Source: Atherinomorus stipes
Lineage: Eukaryota > Chordata > Actinopteri > Atheriniformes > Atherinidae
DNA length: 64,000 nucleotides
Assembly: GCA_023101725.1 (NCBI GenBank)
Contig: JALJCO010013385.1
Span: 34,648 to 98,647 of the forward strand
Reading direction: 5' to 3'
Of this stretch, positions 44,455-56,667 are shown one piece after another. Position 1 is the stretch's first letter. Each line of letters starts with the position of its first letter. Below the pieces are notes generated by a model. The model had not been told where the DNA came from, searched no databases, and worked only from the letters and a program-made list of their open reading frames with translations. The position numbers and the translations under genes are program-made.

Positions 44455-46995
44455 CTGATTTACAAAGAATCCAAATAAAGACCGCTAATTTCTTTGCTGC
44501 AGAGATAAGCAGCAAAATTCAGGAGTAAAATTAATGCTATCAGATCAAACTTTTTATCACAACAAAATGTTAGTTTTAACAGATCTGAAGCATTGGTTCT
44601 ACCCGAGGAAACACTGGAGAGTTTTGTCCTGGTTGATGCGAAGATGCTTGGTCGAGTTTTTTCCCAGCTGAACCCAACAACCTGCCTTTTAGACCCCATT
44701 CCCACCTCGCTTTTAAAGACGTTTTATGGTTTCTTTGAATCAGAGCTTTTAAATATTGTAAATTGCTCTCTTCAGATGGGTGTCTTCCCATCTGCCTGTA
44801 AAACGGCGGTGGTGAGGCCCCCTTCTGAAGAAGAGCAATTTAGATCCCAAGATCTTTGATAATTACAGACCTGTATCCAACTTACCGTTTTTAAGTAAAA
44901 TCATTGAAAAAGTTGTTTTTATTCAATTACACGAGTTTTTAAATAAACACAACATTTTAGAAAAGTATCAATCTGGTTTTAGGACAAACCACAGTACTGA
45001 GACGGCCCTTTTAAAGATTGTTAACGACCTTAGATGCAACTTGGACTCTAAAAAACTTTCTATCCTCATTCTACTGGATCTTAGTGCTGCATTCGATACA
45101 GTAGACCACCAGATTCTATTAAACAGACTGAGAAGTCTGGTGGGCCTGTCAGGTACTGTTTTAAAATGGTTTTACTCCTATCTCTCAGATCGACAATTTT
45201 TAGTAAGTATGGATACATGCTCCTCAGAAATCCATAAAATGAGGTGTGGGGTTCCCCAAGGATCAATTTTAGGCCCGATACTTTTTAACCTGTACATGTT
45301 GCCACTTGGGGACGTCATCAGGAGACACGGCATTGACTTTCACAGCTATGCTGATGATACCCAGCTTTACATCGCCGTGTCTCCTGATGACCTGGAGCCA
45401 GTTAACACCCTTTTAAACTGTATTTTAGATATAAAGTCATGGATGGCAGAGAACTTCTTACAGCTCAACCAGGACAAAACTGAAGTTTTAATCATCGGTC
45501 CTGAAGACAAGAGAGAGATCATTTTACCTAAATTACAGAATTTTAATCCTTCTCAATGTGTCAGAAACTTGGGTGTTCTTTTCGACTCTGAGCTGAATTT
45601 TATTCCACACATCAGAAATGTCACAAAGACAGGTTTTTATCATCTAAAAATATCGCCAGAGTCCGCCCATTTCTCTCTCTTGCCAGCACGGAGGTGCTGA
45701 TGCTTTTATTTCCAGTAGAATAGACTACTGTAATGCCCTGCTCTCTGGTCTTCCTAAAAAGTCTGTTTCCAGCTTACAGTTATTGCAGAACTCGGCAGCA
45801 CGAGTTCTGACGAGGACCAGAGGGCGGAAACACATTACACCAGTTTTAAAATCGCTGCATTGGCTCCCCGTGCGTTTCAGGATCGACTTTAAGGTTCTCT
45901 TAGTGGTTTATAAATGTCTTAATGGTCTTGGGCCTTCTTATTTATCTGACCTGCTTTTAAACTATGAACCCTCGCGGACCCTGAGGTCCTCTGGTACCGG
46001 CCTTTTAATTGTTCCCCAGGTGAGAACTAAAACTCACGGCGAGGCCGCATTCCACCACTACGGTCCTCGTTTGTGGAACAGCCTGCCAGAGAACCTCAGG
46101 GCTGCAGAGACTGTTGATGTTTTTAAGAAGAGGCTCAAGACCTTTTTAACTTAGCTTTTTGATTTTATTTCATTTTACTTATTTTACTTTATTATTTATT
46201 TATTTTTTATGTTATCTTTAAAGCAGGTCCCTTGGACAATCCTAGAGGTGCACCCCACTTCAAGGATTGGTTGGAGTTTTCATTCAATATTTAGAGATTG
46301 GAATAATATTTTATATTGATTAATGGTGGGTCTGTCTTGTATTTCAGAGTTCCATTACCTCATTCATAGCATTTTACCCTGTTAGAAAAATAGTGTAAGA
46401 ATGCAACATCGGTAAGGGTTGCTTTAAGTTATTTTAGATTTTATTGACTTGTTTAGCATATAATTGTATGAATACCTATTTATTTTTCTATGTTGCTCTT
46501 ATCTGGTCTCTTGTTTTATCTGTTTTAACATTTTAACACCAGTGTTTCCTCATGGGGATCCTTCACTCTGGGAGCTTTGCCTACATGGTCTGGAGGGAGC
46601 TGGTGGGGGGCTGCCCTTGTCCTGGTGGCTGGGGCCCCGCACTGCAGCCCTATCACTGTGGTGTGGACCCCCGCCTGCCCTGATCTGGTTGGCTCCTGCA
46701 GGAGCGCCCTCTAGGACCGTGTCTGGCTCCTGGAGTGAACGGATCCCCAAGATATCGCTTCCTCACAGTAGGTCAAGCCAGATGTTTATTAGTCTTAGTG
46801 TGGGTGTGTGTGTGTGTGTGTGTGTGTGCAAATGTTTATAGTTTTGTGTGCTGTGTTTTGTGCTTGGGTGTGTGAAGGCCTGTTTGTATTTTAAAAATGT
46901 GTTTGTTTTTATTTTCTTGAAAAGCACTTTGGGTTGCCTTTGGCAGGAAAAGCGCTTTATAAATAAAGTTTGATTTGATTTGATTTGATTTGATA
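44455..46995 (+). mobile_element. L2-clade LINE, 5'-truncated, decayed
   Basis: Frames at 44593-44859, 45041-45700 and 45783-46154 together cover the RT: LLDPIPTSLLK, then after a shift NYRPVSNLPF, then LLDLSAAFDTVDHQILL, CGVPQGSILGPILFNLYMLPLG, the YADDTQLY box, and [15 protein letters not shown] and [11 protein letters not shown] near the end. Frameshifts lie near 44850 and 45690. The 3' region contains a GC-rich segment (46550-46750) and a (GT)n. It ends with AGCGCTTTATAAATAAAG and TTTGAT tandem repeats (to 46995), a standard L2 tail. It is about as long as a half element and inactive. Confidence 0.85.
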
Positions 46996-48092
46996 AATAA
47001 CGTGCGTTGTCTCTTCAGCGTTTGCGGGTGATCTACAAAGATTAAACACACATTCTGTAACAGGCACAAACAGCAGGATTTAAATGAGGATTTAGCGTGC
47101 GCTATTGTTGTGCCATGGAAAGTTCAGAAGAGCAAAATGAAATTCCACCTGAGTGATATTATTTCCAGAGATATGAGGCAAATGAAAAGCACAATATAAG
47201 ATAAATATAATAACTATAAATAAAAACGATGCAGCAGGTTTCCCGGTGGCTCTTAAGAAGAGGCCAGTTTAAGGACGTGGATAAGGACACGCTGTTGAAG
47301 ATGATCTGATATTATGCACAGACTGCGCGCTCTTTGGCACAATGCCAGGCGCTGGACCTGCATAATTGCCCCCCACCCCATGCAAAACTTAGTAAAAAAT
47401 AGTTGCAACAGTTTGTGCTACATTACTGGTTATTTTCACTGAGTTTTCTGTGGGGTGGGGGCCACTTCACGCTGGACAGCGACCTCAGAGCAGCAGCCGC
47501 TGCCGCGGTGTGAAGAGGAGGAAGCAGGTCTGGAGAGGGGGAACAGGAGCTGATCTTAATTTAAAAATATGGCATTGGCAAAAATTAAAAGAAAATAAAA
47601 AAAGACATTTAACATCGGCTTTAACTACCATGATGCTGGAGCAGCAGATGTTCTAATTCATGTCTAGAATAACCCGTGTTAATTAGTGGGTGTTGTTGGA
47701 TCGTTGGTAGTAGTTGTTCGTCTCTCGCCTGCCGACGCTTCTCCCGAAGTAGATGTCCCTCATGCACACCGAGTAATGAGACACACGGACACGTTTCTCT
47801 GAACTGCATGCTGACTCTCTCTCGGTCAGCATGCTCGACGCATGTATGTGCATAGATTGTCTATTAGTGACAGACATCTCACTCTAACGGGTGGTGATGC
47901 CACCAGCTGGACTGAAGTTTTGCCGTCTATTTGTACTTTTTTACTGATGACAACGGTTTTGTCCTGAAAACATTTCAGAAAACAATCATGAGACCATGCA
48001 GAGTTGTCGGACTTGGACCCCTGCTGCCAGAATCCAGATTGTTCAAGTCTAGTTTGTTTAAGGAAACCCATGAGACTGTGCCCTAAGTGTTA
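46996..48092. other. Gene-free stretch
   Basis: No gene or bounded element was recognised. Confidence 0.4.
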
Positions 48093-48198
48093 GGGTGCAT
48101 TCACACCAGAATAGTCCAAGACTTTGGTCCCATTGGGCAGGATTTCTGAAAAATGTCATATCATTCTTTGCTTTGGTTCACGTTCATACTGTATTAGC

Positions 48199-48541
48199 TA
48201 GAGCTGCAGCTAGCGATTATTTTAATAGTCAATTAATCTACCCAGTAATTGATCGGTTAATCGATTAATCGGATAAGCTCTTTCTATGTTTTTAAAGATG
48301 TGACAGAGATGCAATGGAGTAATAATGAGTCCAAATTGGCACCAAAGACTGTGGTTGACACACAACAAGTAGGTGCATTACTGCCCCCCACTGGTAGGGA
48401 GTGTCCGGAAATAGTTTATACAGACTGGAAGCAATGCGTGAAGCAGGACTTCAAAAGTTAAACAAAGCATCGATTACTAAAATATTAATCGATTTTTTTA
48501 AGCGATTAATTTGAATAATTTGATTAATTGTTTCAGCCCTT
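48199..48541. mobile_element. hAT-type MITE nested in 48093-50395
   Basis: The left end TAGAGCTGCAGCTAGCGATT and the right end complement AAGGGCTGAAACAATTAATC are the familiar teleost hAT terminal type. The flanks GTATTAGC (48191-48198) and GTATTAAC (48542-48549) form an 8-bp duplication with one mismatch. The related element at 2805-3365 reads through this point without the insertion. Confidence 0.85.
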
Positions 48542-48835
48542 GTATTAACTGAAGTTGACCAAACCACCTGATTAAACCACTGTAGTTACAAGTGCTCACC
48601 AGGGGACGACACTCCCCCTCCCTAGCAGGCTAAAAACACTAGCTTGCCACCTGCAGGCTGAGAACAAACCAGAGAAACACACAGTTATGCTGCTGGAAAA
48701 TACCAGACAATTGTTTTGTGATCTGGTGCACAATCAACCAAGAAAAAAAAAGCCAGGGTTGTGTTTTTACCTGGGCCACATGTAACACTGATATTTAGAA
48801 TGATATTCTTTGTTTTTCATGCATACCTGTCCTAT

Positions 48836-49715
48836 ATGCTTTTTATCTACGTCTGCATCGCTCTCCATCCAGCACCACCTCCAGCACCATCACGCTGAAC
48901 ACAGCACTTCTACAGAAGCACCATGGAGAGCATCCTGACCAGCAGCGTCACCGTGTGGTACGGAGTCTGCACCGTATCCTGCTGCAAGACCCTGCAGCGC
49001 ACCGTGAAAGCAGCTGGGAAGATCCTCGGTGTCCCCCTCCCCTCTCTATTGGACATTTACCACTCACGCCTCACCACCGGGATCGCAGGTGACCCCACCC
49101 ACCCCGCCCACAGTGTCTTCAGCCTGCTGCCATCAGGGAGGAGGCTGCAGAGTCTCCGGGCCTGAACCAGAACCAGCCACCCCCCACCCCCCATTGACTC
49201 TGCCCACTCACAAACTCACCTACCTCAGGACTGCACACCTCACTTTATCATCAACATGGCAACAGTTCAACACTGCAGAACATTGTACTAAATAGCACTA
49301 CTACATATAGCACTACTGCATCCATCATGACTGCTACTGTTTACTCTGCATATATTATTGCATTATTGCCACTGTACTGTTACATTGCTACAAACGAACT
49401 GTACATGTTACAGTTACATGTTTACATTGTCATTGCACTGTAATATCTGCACTACTTCCTACATCAGAATTGTAATACCGTTCACATTGTCTGCTGTCAA
49501 CCCATTTGTAAATTTGTAATCTCCTTTAGTATTTAAACTGAGGTTTCGTGTTTAGATTTCTAGGCTACTGGAGCAGATTCCCAGATTTTTATAATTTTAT
49601 CTTATATTTTATTATATTTGATTATGCCCCGTGGGTTTGAGAGGACTGTAATTTCATCTGTGTTGTATGTCTAACATACGGCACATTTGACAATAAAGTT
49701 GACTTTGAATAGACT
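48836..49715 (+). mobile_element. Rex1-like LINE 3' fragment
   Basis: The frame at 48923-49165 encodes the end of a Rex1-type ORF (SILTSSVTVWYG, KILGVPLPSLLDIY, DPTHPAHSVFSLLPSGRR). An AT-rich 3' UTR follows, ending in GACAATAAAGTTGACTTTGA with a partial GACTTTGA repeat. It is 5'-truncated, as expected for target-primed insertion. Confidence 0.8.
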
Positions 49716-50395
49716 TTGACTCAGCAGGGACGTGGTGATGTTTAACGGCTCGTATGCAGCAGTTGCTTCTCTATACGGGTCACGAGTGTCCAACACTTCC
49801 AACTTATTACAGGATCTTTCCTGCTCTGCGACTGACAGCTGATTTAAACAACTTTTCTTTACTCTGTCTGCTCACAGTCAACTGCGCTCCGTCATCTTTT
49901 GTCGGCCAGGGCTTCTGGCAGGTCATGTGACTGAAAACTAACAATACACCCACTGATCAATGATGAAGAGGCAGGAAGAAGGAAACCAGACTCCATGATT
50001 AAAGTGGAAATCTTTCTGCTTCTTCTTCTTCCTCAGTCTCTGGCTACACATTCCAGTTTTTTATCGTTGTTTTGACCTCGGCTTCTTCCAACGCGCTGTT
50101 TGCTTTGTTGAATTCCCTCCAACCCAAACAATAATCTGTCCCACTTCCTCCTACTCCTTCTTCTTCTGCTTTATTGCGGTCAAGAAACATCACTTCCATC
50201 AGGTCCGCTTGATAGTCTGATAGTCTGTTTGCAAGTGAACAGACTCCCGGCTTTCAGGCGGACCAGAGTCGCTTCTTTGGTGCACCAGAGTACAGTTGGT
50301 GTTCAGACTGCAGCAAACAAAGCGGACTATTTGTGGAATCGGATCACGGTCTGATTTAAACAGACCAAACAGCCAGATTGCCAATGCAGCCTTAG

Positions 50396-52419
50396 TTTAG
50401 AGGAGTAGCTTTTTTATTTAGGCCAAATTAAAACTGATATTTTAATTCTGTTTTTTATGTTATAGATATGATAAACAAAAATGTTATCTTAGTCCCATTC
50501 CTCACAAGAAAGCAAAATAATCTGCTATAAAATACAGAAAATATAAATGTTTTTATAACATTATCATAACAGTATTTATTTTGACAGTTGCTTGTATGAT
50601 TTTACAGCTAACTAAACTGAAATTTATTTGTTTATTTTGTTTATTTTATTTGGATCCCCATTAGCTGCAGCAAAACTGCCGCTATTCTTCCTGGAGTCCG
50701 ACACAACATATGAAATACATTACACAGGAGGTTAATAAAACAAATCACAAAAGATAACATGAGCAAAACAAAACCACTAAATTATTAAAACTATAAAAAT
50801 AAAAGCCAAGATGTAAAAACAAAAATCAGAAACATAAAATTACAAAGAATTAAATTTATAAAGAAAAGTTCTTCCCGTAAACACTGGGAAACACAATACC
50901 TATTTTTCCACTCCATAGTAGTGTGTCCACAAAATTCAAACTAATAACCATTCATATTTCTAGTATTCATAAGGACTTTCTATTTAATCTCCAGTTATCT
51001 TGCCAATACTGTGTCTTATAAGTTATTCTATCATACATTCGCTTACCTGTGTGGTTGGTTCTGGTGCAGTTTGTTGAAGAGAAAGAACAACTGATGTACA
51101 TGTACATGTGTTAAGACACCTGTTTTTATTCAGGAGGAGGGGAGGGAAGAAAATAACTGCACAGTGAATGTAGACACCCCCTTCCACACACACAAACACA
51201 CACACTTCCTGTTCAAGTGATGCTGTTTCACTGAAGCCATGGCTTTTCTCTGAAATCATGTGACTTCAGATTTAGAATGCACTTACGCACACACAGAACA
51301 CAACTTAGTGTGCGGCTTAAGTATACCTCTTTGTTTACTGTGGTATATTCACTGCCATGTCTCGATTGGTATCTACAAAAGAGTCAAGATCATGTTATAA
51401 AAACATTATCAGGTACACTTCTTCTCTGGCACGCATTTTAAAGATGGTCACGTCCAGTGTTAGCAGCAGTCGAAGCTCCTGTGATGTTGCATTTATTTGC
51501 ACTTCTGACAAATTGTTGCATTAAATCAGTTGTATTGGTTTATACTATATAAATGATTCATATATTTTTATTTGTTATAAGAACTACAACACCCGCCCAT
51601 TAGCAAAGTTACTCCTTTGTTGTTCCGTTGCAAAGTTTAGATCAACTGTCTGGGATCATTTCGAGGTCCTTGAAAAGACATACATGTGACAATTGACGGG
51701 TCCATCCTCATACCTCAAAGTGATGATGCGCCCCTGCTTCAAGGTAGTGGAAAAATACCTTTGGCTGAATGGTTCCCACAATAGGAGTCTAGGGATAAAA
51801 TCCCACCAAGGTTTTAATTTTTTCTGCCACACATACACAACATCTACCATCTGGCCTTTTGCAATTATCCCACAACAACAAGAAGAGACCTACAGACCAA
51901 ACATCCTGATGTTTCCACCAATTCCAGTGTAACACAATCCAGCGCTGCATCAAGCCCTCGGTTTATGGAATGTACATAATTTATATTCAGAATCAGAAAT
52001 AAGCAAAGCAATAAAAAATGTGTTAATTCATGATATTCTACATCACATTTGAGTTCACCCTTTACTTAGGCCTACTATTTACAATTATTGAAACTTTTAG
52101 ACTACTCCTGAGTTTTTTATTTATTTGTGTGTGTGTGTGTGTGTGTACAGTATGTATTCACACACATGTACAATTGATTTAAAATATTGACTCCTCCTTG
52201 GCCACTAGATGTCCGCGTAGTGATGTGTTCTGAATATTCCATCAGATTGATCTCCAGAATGTTTAATTTCTGCCATCACGGATAATAGATATTTGAGCGT
52301 CAGAATTATTAATAAGGGTTAGTCATGGTAACTGCATAGATAGACACTCTATTGATCCCCGAGAGGAAATTTATGTTCCAGTACAACTCGTCCAAGACAA
52401 ACAAACAGAACATATAATT
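50396..52419. other. Gene-free stretch with repeat fragments
   Basis: TTATTTGGATCCCCATTAGC near 50648 matches a common teleost LINE 3' type. 51715-51790 shares TGATGATGCGCCC and TTTGGCTGAATGG with the SINE-like repeat at 22215. ACTCTATTGATCCCCGAG at about 52347 is another common LINE tail motif. No gene was recognised. Confidence 0.4.
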
Positions 52420-52809
52420 TAGGGCTGTCAAAAAATTAATCCTGATTAATCACATTGCTTTTTTCACTTCTAGAACACATTTAGGGTTAAAGGTGTCTCA
52501 GCAGGAATTCTGCATTTATCTTTAGTAGACTAAACTACTGAAACCCTGTCCTTACATGTGTCCCTATAGTCCTTCAGACAGCTGCAGTTTAGTCCAGAAT
52601 GTTGCTGATACGTCCTCACACGCTGACTTCACAACTGTCCTAATGTGAAGCTGAAATTCGGGTCTGAGTCCTGCACTACTCCCGGATGTGTAGCTTGGTT
52701 TTAGCCTTTAAGTTGTAAAACAAAAGTTAATGTATTTTCTGCATATAGCAGTAGTAATTAAAAAGGACATCTCTTGTTTGACAATAGGATTAATTTTTTG
52801 ACAGCCCTA
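52420..52809. mobile_element. hAT-type MITE
   Basis: TAGGGCTGTCAAAAAATTAA at the left and its near-exact complement at the right (TTAATTTTTTGACAGCCCTA) are the ends. The flanks ATATAATT and ATATAAAC agree at six of eight positions. Interior non-coding. Confidence 0.75.
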
Positions 52810-52872
52810 ATATAAACACAAACAGGATCGGGCAGACTGAGGCCACGCCGCCACTCAAGCCGCCCCTTTGCA

Positions 52873-53060
52873 GCAGTATTAATTTTGACAGCAAATTTTG
52901 ATTTAGTTTTCATCATAGTCTTTTGACTAAAATGTTGCTTAGTTTTAGTCACAATTTTGTCATCTTAATTCAATTACTCTTAGTCTAGTTTTAGTTGACG
53001 AAAATATAGGTTTAATGTAAATATAAGTTTGAATGTATAACGCATGCTCAAACAGATTTT
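52873..53060. mobile_element. hAT-type MITE fragment (family of 5197-6471)
   Basis: AGTATTAATTTTGACAGCAA, TCATAGTCTTTTGACTAAAAT, GTCATCTTAATTCAAT and TTTGAATGTATAACGCAT all match the left half of the 5197 element. The right half is absent or decayed. Confidence 0.65.
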
Positions 53061-55024
53061 GCTTATTAAATAGAAAAAGCACATTTTTATGTTTCTTTGC
53101 CTTGCTAAAGTGGGAGTTGTGAAGAGGAAAGAAGAAAACTTTTTAAATGAACAATGCTCGTTATTCTAAGGTGCCAGAATGTTGTTTTGTTTAATTTATT
53201 CACATATGTGTATGTATGTATATACGTACATACATAAATGCATGCACGCATACTACTCACCGTGCCAAAAATTAACTTTTTGACTCATCGGCCAAGTATA
53301 TTTTTTACCGGCCAAAATATAAATTTCTTCACACACGTCTTCAGGCAGGTTATTTCTATAATACGGTATTACATTAAACGCAAACTGATAGGAAGTTACA
53401 GCTAAATTAAAACAGGAACAAGAAAAAAACTGTTTAATAAATAGATCATTTCTGAATTTATTCATTTAAACCTCTTATTCAGACTTTTTTCTCTCTACTT
53501 AGTGCTTTGATGGATAATTCAAAGTGAAGCTATTATTAATAATAATAATAGTAATTATTATTGTTATTATTATTTATTATAATAATTTAATAATGAAACA
53601 AACTCGATGATAAAGTGATAAGTTTGCATCGATCTGTTTCAGACTGTAGGCTGCTAAGTGCAACAGTGACTGTTAGAGGTGTTTTAACAAACAGGGACAA
53701 TCCAGTCTGGTGGACTGGAACATGAATTTGCTGCTTAGATCAGCGGAACAGACCATAATTTCAGCCTGAGTTATTTGAGCAGTTAATTTAATTTGTGGTT
53801 TTCTTAATTACTGGTTACTGAACTTCAGTAAAGTCCGCACATCAACGTCATGTATGGTGGTGTAACAGCACGCCGTCGTTTCTGAGCGGATCCGAGTCTA
53901 AACTCCACCCACCCGATGTGTCACTCAGTCGCCCAGGCAGTAAATGGAGCGGACCCTGTCATAGAGCAGCCGGTGTCTGCCTCCATAGCTTCACTTCTCT
54001 CTGAACTTTCTGGGTGGCTGTTCGTCCTGCTGGTTTATTTTCCGGCTCACGGGGCTTTCCTTTGGAAGGCTGCCTCCTGCTAAAAGTCACCACATATTTG
54101 CACTGCTTAATGAGTCTGAGCTAAACACTAGTTGTTAGTGAACGGAGGTAACGGAGTGGATGGTCCTCTCGTGTCACAAGTGCTTGTTTGTGTGTGTTAG
54201 TGTGTACATTGTTACATCCATTTTTATTGTGACACCTCCCGTCCCCTCTGTGGTACTTCCTGTTCCCAGTTTCAGTGTGCAGTTAGCTAATTGACCTGCT
54301 GTTGGTCGTAGGCTGAGTCTATAGACAAGTTTCATGGACATTTCAGTTTTACTTCCACAGTCAATCAATTTCTGCCAAGCGCTTCCGGTGGATAATATCT
54401 GTATTCATTTACACTGAATAGTGACGTCTCTAAAATGGGAACATTCTCATTTATTTCTTCTAAAAGAACGTGTTTTATTACTTCCTCACCTGCTACGACA
54501 CTGAACTGGGAGGACAATATAATAAAATGACCTGATGTTACAACTAGCAATATATTTTCCTACTTTGTTGAGTCCTACGGTGATAAACAGGAACGCCACA
54601 GACTTACATAGTGACGCAGTCGGCTGTGTGTTGATAGCGACACACACACGGCAGTTTAGTGTCCACGAAGACAAATGTTCAACACCGAGCAAATAACTGG
54701 ATGATTCCTGTCAGAAGGCTTGAGTGCTGGTTACAGTGGATTTTTTTTTTTTTTTTTTTTTTTGAGTTAAGGAGAATGGAGAGTTTGAGGCAGCGGCTGC
54801 ACCCGGTGGTCGGTCACGTAGCTGCGTGGCTGCCATCCTACGGTGAGTTCGCTCAGTTTACAACGTTCATGTTTAATTGTTTTCTCAAGCTGCTGCAGCA
54901 ACGTACGGCACAAAATCTCCAAGACGCTTTTTGGGTTTAACAACATCAACTTTTCAGTCATCGAGTTCAGGAGCTCTTCTTATGCGTGTTGTTGATTTGC
55001 ATATGTCCTCAGTGTAAAATATCC
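53061..55024. other. Gene-free stretch
   Basis: It contains an ATT/AAT-rich microsatellite at about 53535-53600 and a T-run at about 54741-54762. No coding frame or element boundary was recognised. Confidence 0.4.
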
Positions 55025-55285
55025 TGTAACCGTGGTAACCGGAAGCCCTTGGCAGAAACGAGCAGACATGGCGGCTCCCATGGTTTTGTCCGTGAAACTT
55101 GTCTATAAAGGATCCCTGTTAATCTTTCTTCTCTCTTCCTTCTTCCTCCAGCAGCAGCTACACCACCTTTTTTTGGGTACGACCTTTTTTCTTTTTTTAA
55201 AAATTTTGCAATAAATGACAGCTTTTTGCTCTCAGCTCTGGTGTGGTGTCCATTGTTATGTACGGTGTTTGAGCCAGCCGTAACA
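55025..55285 (+). mobile_element. Candidate 5' LTR of the Gypsy-like element
   Basis: TATA-like TCTATAAAGG (about 55102) and AATAAA (about 55212) lie in LTR order. The proposed LTR ends ...GTAACA at 55285, followed five bases later by ATGGGGGCTTGTCCG, which resembles a tRNA primer-binding site. The 5' limit is a guess (TGTAACC at 55025). No 3' LTR was found in the window. Confidence 0.45.
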
Positions 55286-55722
55286 TAATAATGGGGGCTT
55301 GTCCGTTGATCCTGTTGTTGGTCTTTGTTGTTTTTTGTTTTTGTTGGGGTTGCTTCTGTGCTACCACATGTGGTAGGTTGTTTTGGCTCACCCGGTTGGT
55401 TAGCCGGCGGGCGCTGGAGAGACCAGCACGACTTTTTAGTTTTTTTGGTAACCCTGGGGGGCCCCTGGCGTGCCCGGGAACGCCATGGAAGATATGCAGG
55501 CTTGGTAAGTGTTTGGTTTTGTTTAGTTTTTTGTTTTTTTCCCCCTCTCTTTTTGGCTAGCCAGGGTACTGGGTGAGTCTGGTTCAGGGCTGTTGTTTCC
55601 CCTTGTGGGTTTGGCATGTGATAACCTGTGGTGGTCGTTGCCTTGTTTGGTTGTTGGGTGGCTTTAGGGCCTTCGGTTGTTTTTTTGATGCCTGGACGGT
55701 TGTGAGGTGGTTTTGTGGCATT

Positions 55723-56253
55723 ATGGTGTTTGACTTGGCTGAGTTTGTGGCTGGGCCTGATGCTCAGCTACTTTCCGGTTGTACGAAGAAGGATCTTCAT
55801 TCTGTTGTTGAGCGGTATGGACTTTCTGTTCCAAGTGGGTTGGTTAAGGATGATTTGCGTGCTCGGATTTTTGATGGTCTGGTTGAGCAGGGGGTGTTGT
55901 CTGAAAAGTCTGAATTATCTCCTGAGCAAGATGCCTCTGATGGGGAGGCGGCTGACTCTGCTGCTTCGGTGCGGGAGACTTTGGCCCCTGTGGATGTTTC
56001 TCCTGGCCGGTCTGTTGGCTTGCAGGAGTTGGAGGTTGAGGCTAAGGAGCGAGAGCAGTTGCGGAAGTATGAATTGGAATGTGAACGGCTGAGGATGGCA
56101 CATGAGAGGGATTTGAAGGAGATTGAGCTGAAGGCTCATGCGGCCAGTGTGGCTGGTGTTCAGTCTTCGGGGGTTAAGTTTGATGTGGGGAAGAATATTA
56201 GTCTTGTCCCTCCATTTCGTGAGAAGGATGTGGAGAAGTATTTTTTTGCGTGA
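55723..56253 (+). pseudogene. Gypsy-like gag N-terminal fragment
   Basis: An ATG at 55723 opens a frame with a SAP-like start (LSGCTKKDLHSVVERYG), an E/K/R-rich helix and the KNISLVPPFREKDVEKYF block typical of teleost Gypsy gag proteins. At that block the sequence jumps straight to an aspartic-protease DTGAS motif in a different frame (about 56250-56265). Most of gag, including any zinc knuckle, is therefore deleted. The element is defective. Confidence 0.7.
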
Positions 56254-56667
56254 TACAGGTGCATCTAAGTCTATATTGCTGCAGGGAGTCTTGCCTCTTT
56301 CACATGAAACTTTTCTTGGGGATGATGCCTTAAACCAGGGGTGTGAACGCTCCTATCTCAGAGCTCCACTCCATTCTGTGTATTTGAAGTGTGGTTTGGT
56401 TTCTGGTTTTGTCTCTGTAGGGCTTCGCCTTTACATTCCTGTAGAGGGGGGTTTGTCTCAGAAAACCACAGACTCACTGGTGTTTGGTGTTTGGGCACAC
56501 TGTTAGAGGTCCCCTGAAATTGCGTGAGCAGCTTATGTCGAGCTCCCCACCTTCCAAAGTCAGCGTGCTCGACTACGTCAGTTCCTTCCGCAAATGGCTT
56601 CATCATGCTTGTGACGTTGCGCAAAGCGCTATGGCAAGCTCTCATGAGAAGATGAAACAGTGGTTTG
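56254..56667 (+). pseudogene. Gypsy-like protease and integrase remnants, left part
   Basis: The protease active-site motif DTGAS occurs at about 56252-56266, followed by a decayed protease body. From about 56480 an integrase C-terminal block appears (VFGHTVRGPLKLREQL, SSHEKMKQWF). Reverse transcriptase and RNase H are missing. The integrase frame is interrupted at 56667 by the retroposon at 56668-59108 and resumes at 59109. Confidence 0.65.

Larger units (their letters stand above)
48093..50395. mobile_element. Non-autonomous DNA element, copy 2, carrying nested insertions
   Basis: The left end is AGGGTGCATTCACACCAGA; the right end complement is TAAGGCTGCATTGGCAATC, imperfectly inverted. 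The interior is collinear with 2805-3365. It is interrupted by a hAT-type MITE (48199-48541) and a Rex1 3' fragment (48836-49715). It has no transposase of its own. Confidence 0.65.

Noticed and set aside
55009..55617. 202-codon minus-strand frame rich in Lys/Gln/Pro
   Set aside because: It is antisense to the LTR and leader of the Gypsy-like element; no motif.
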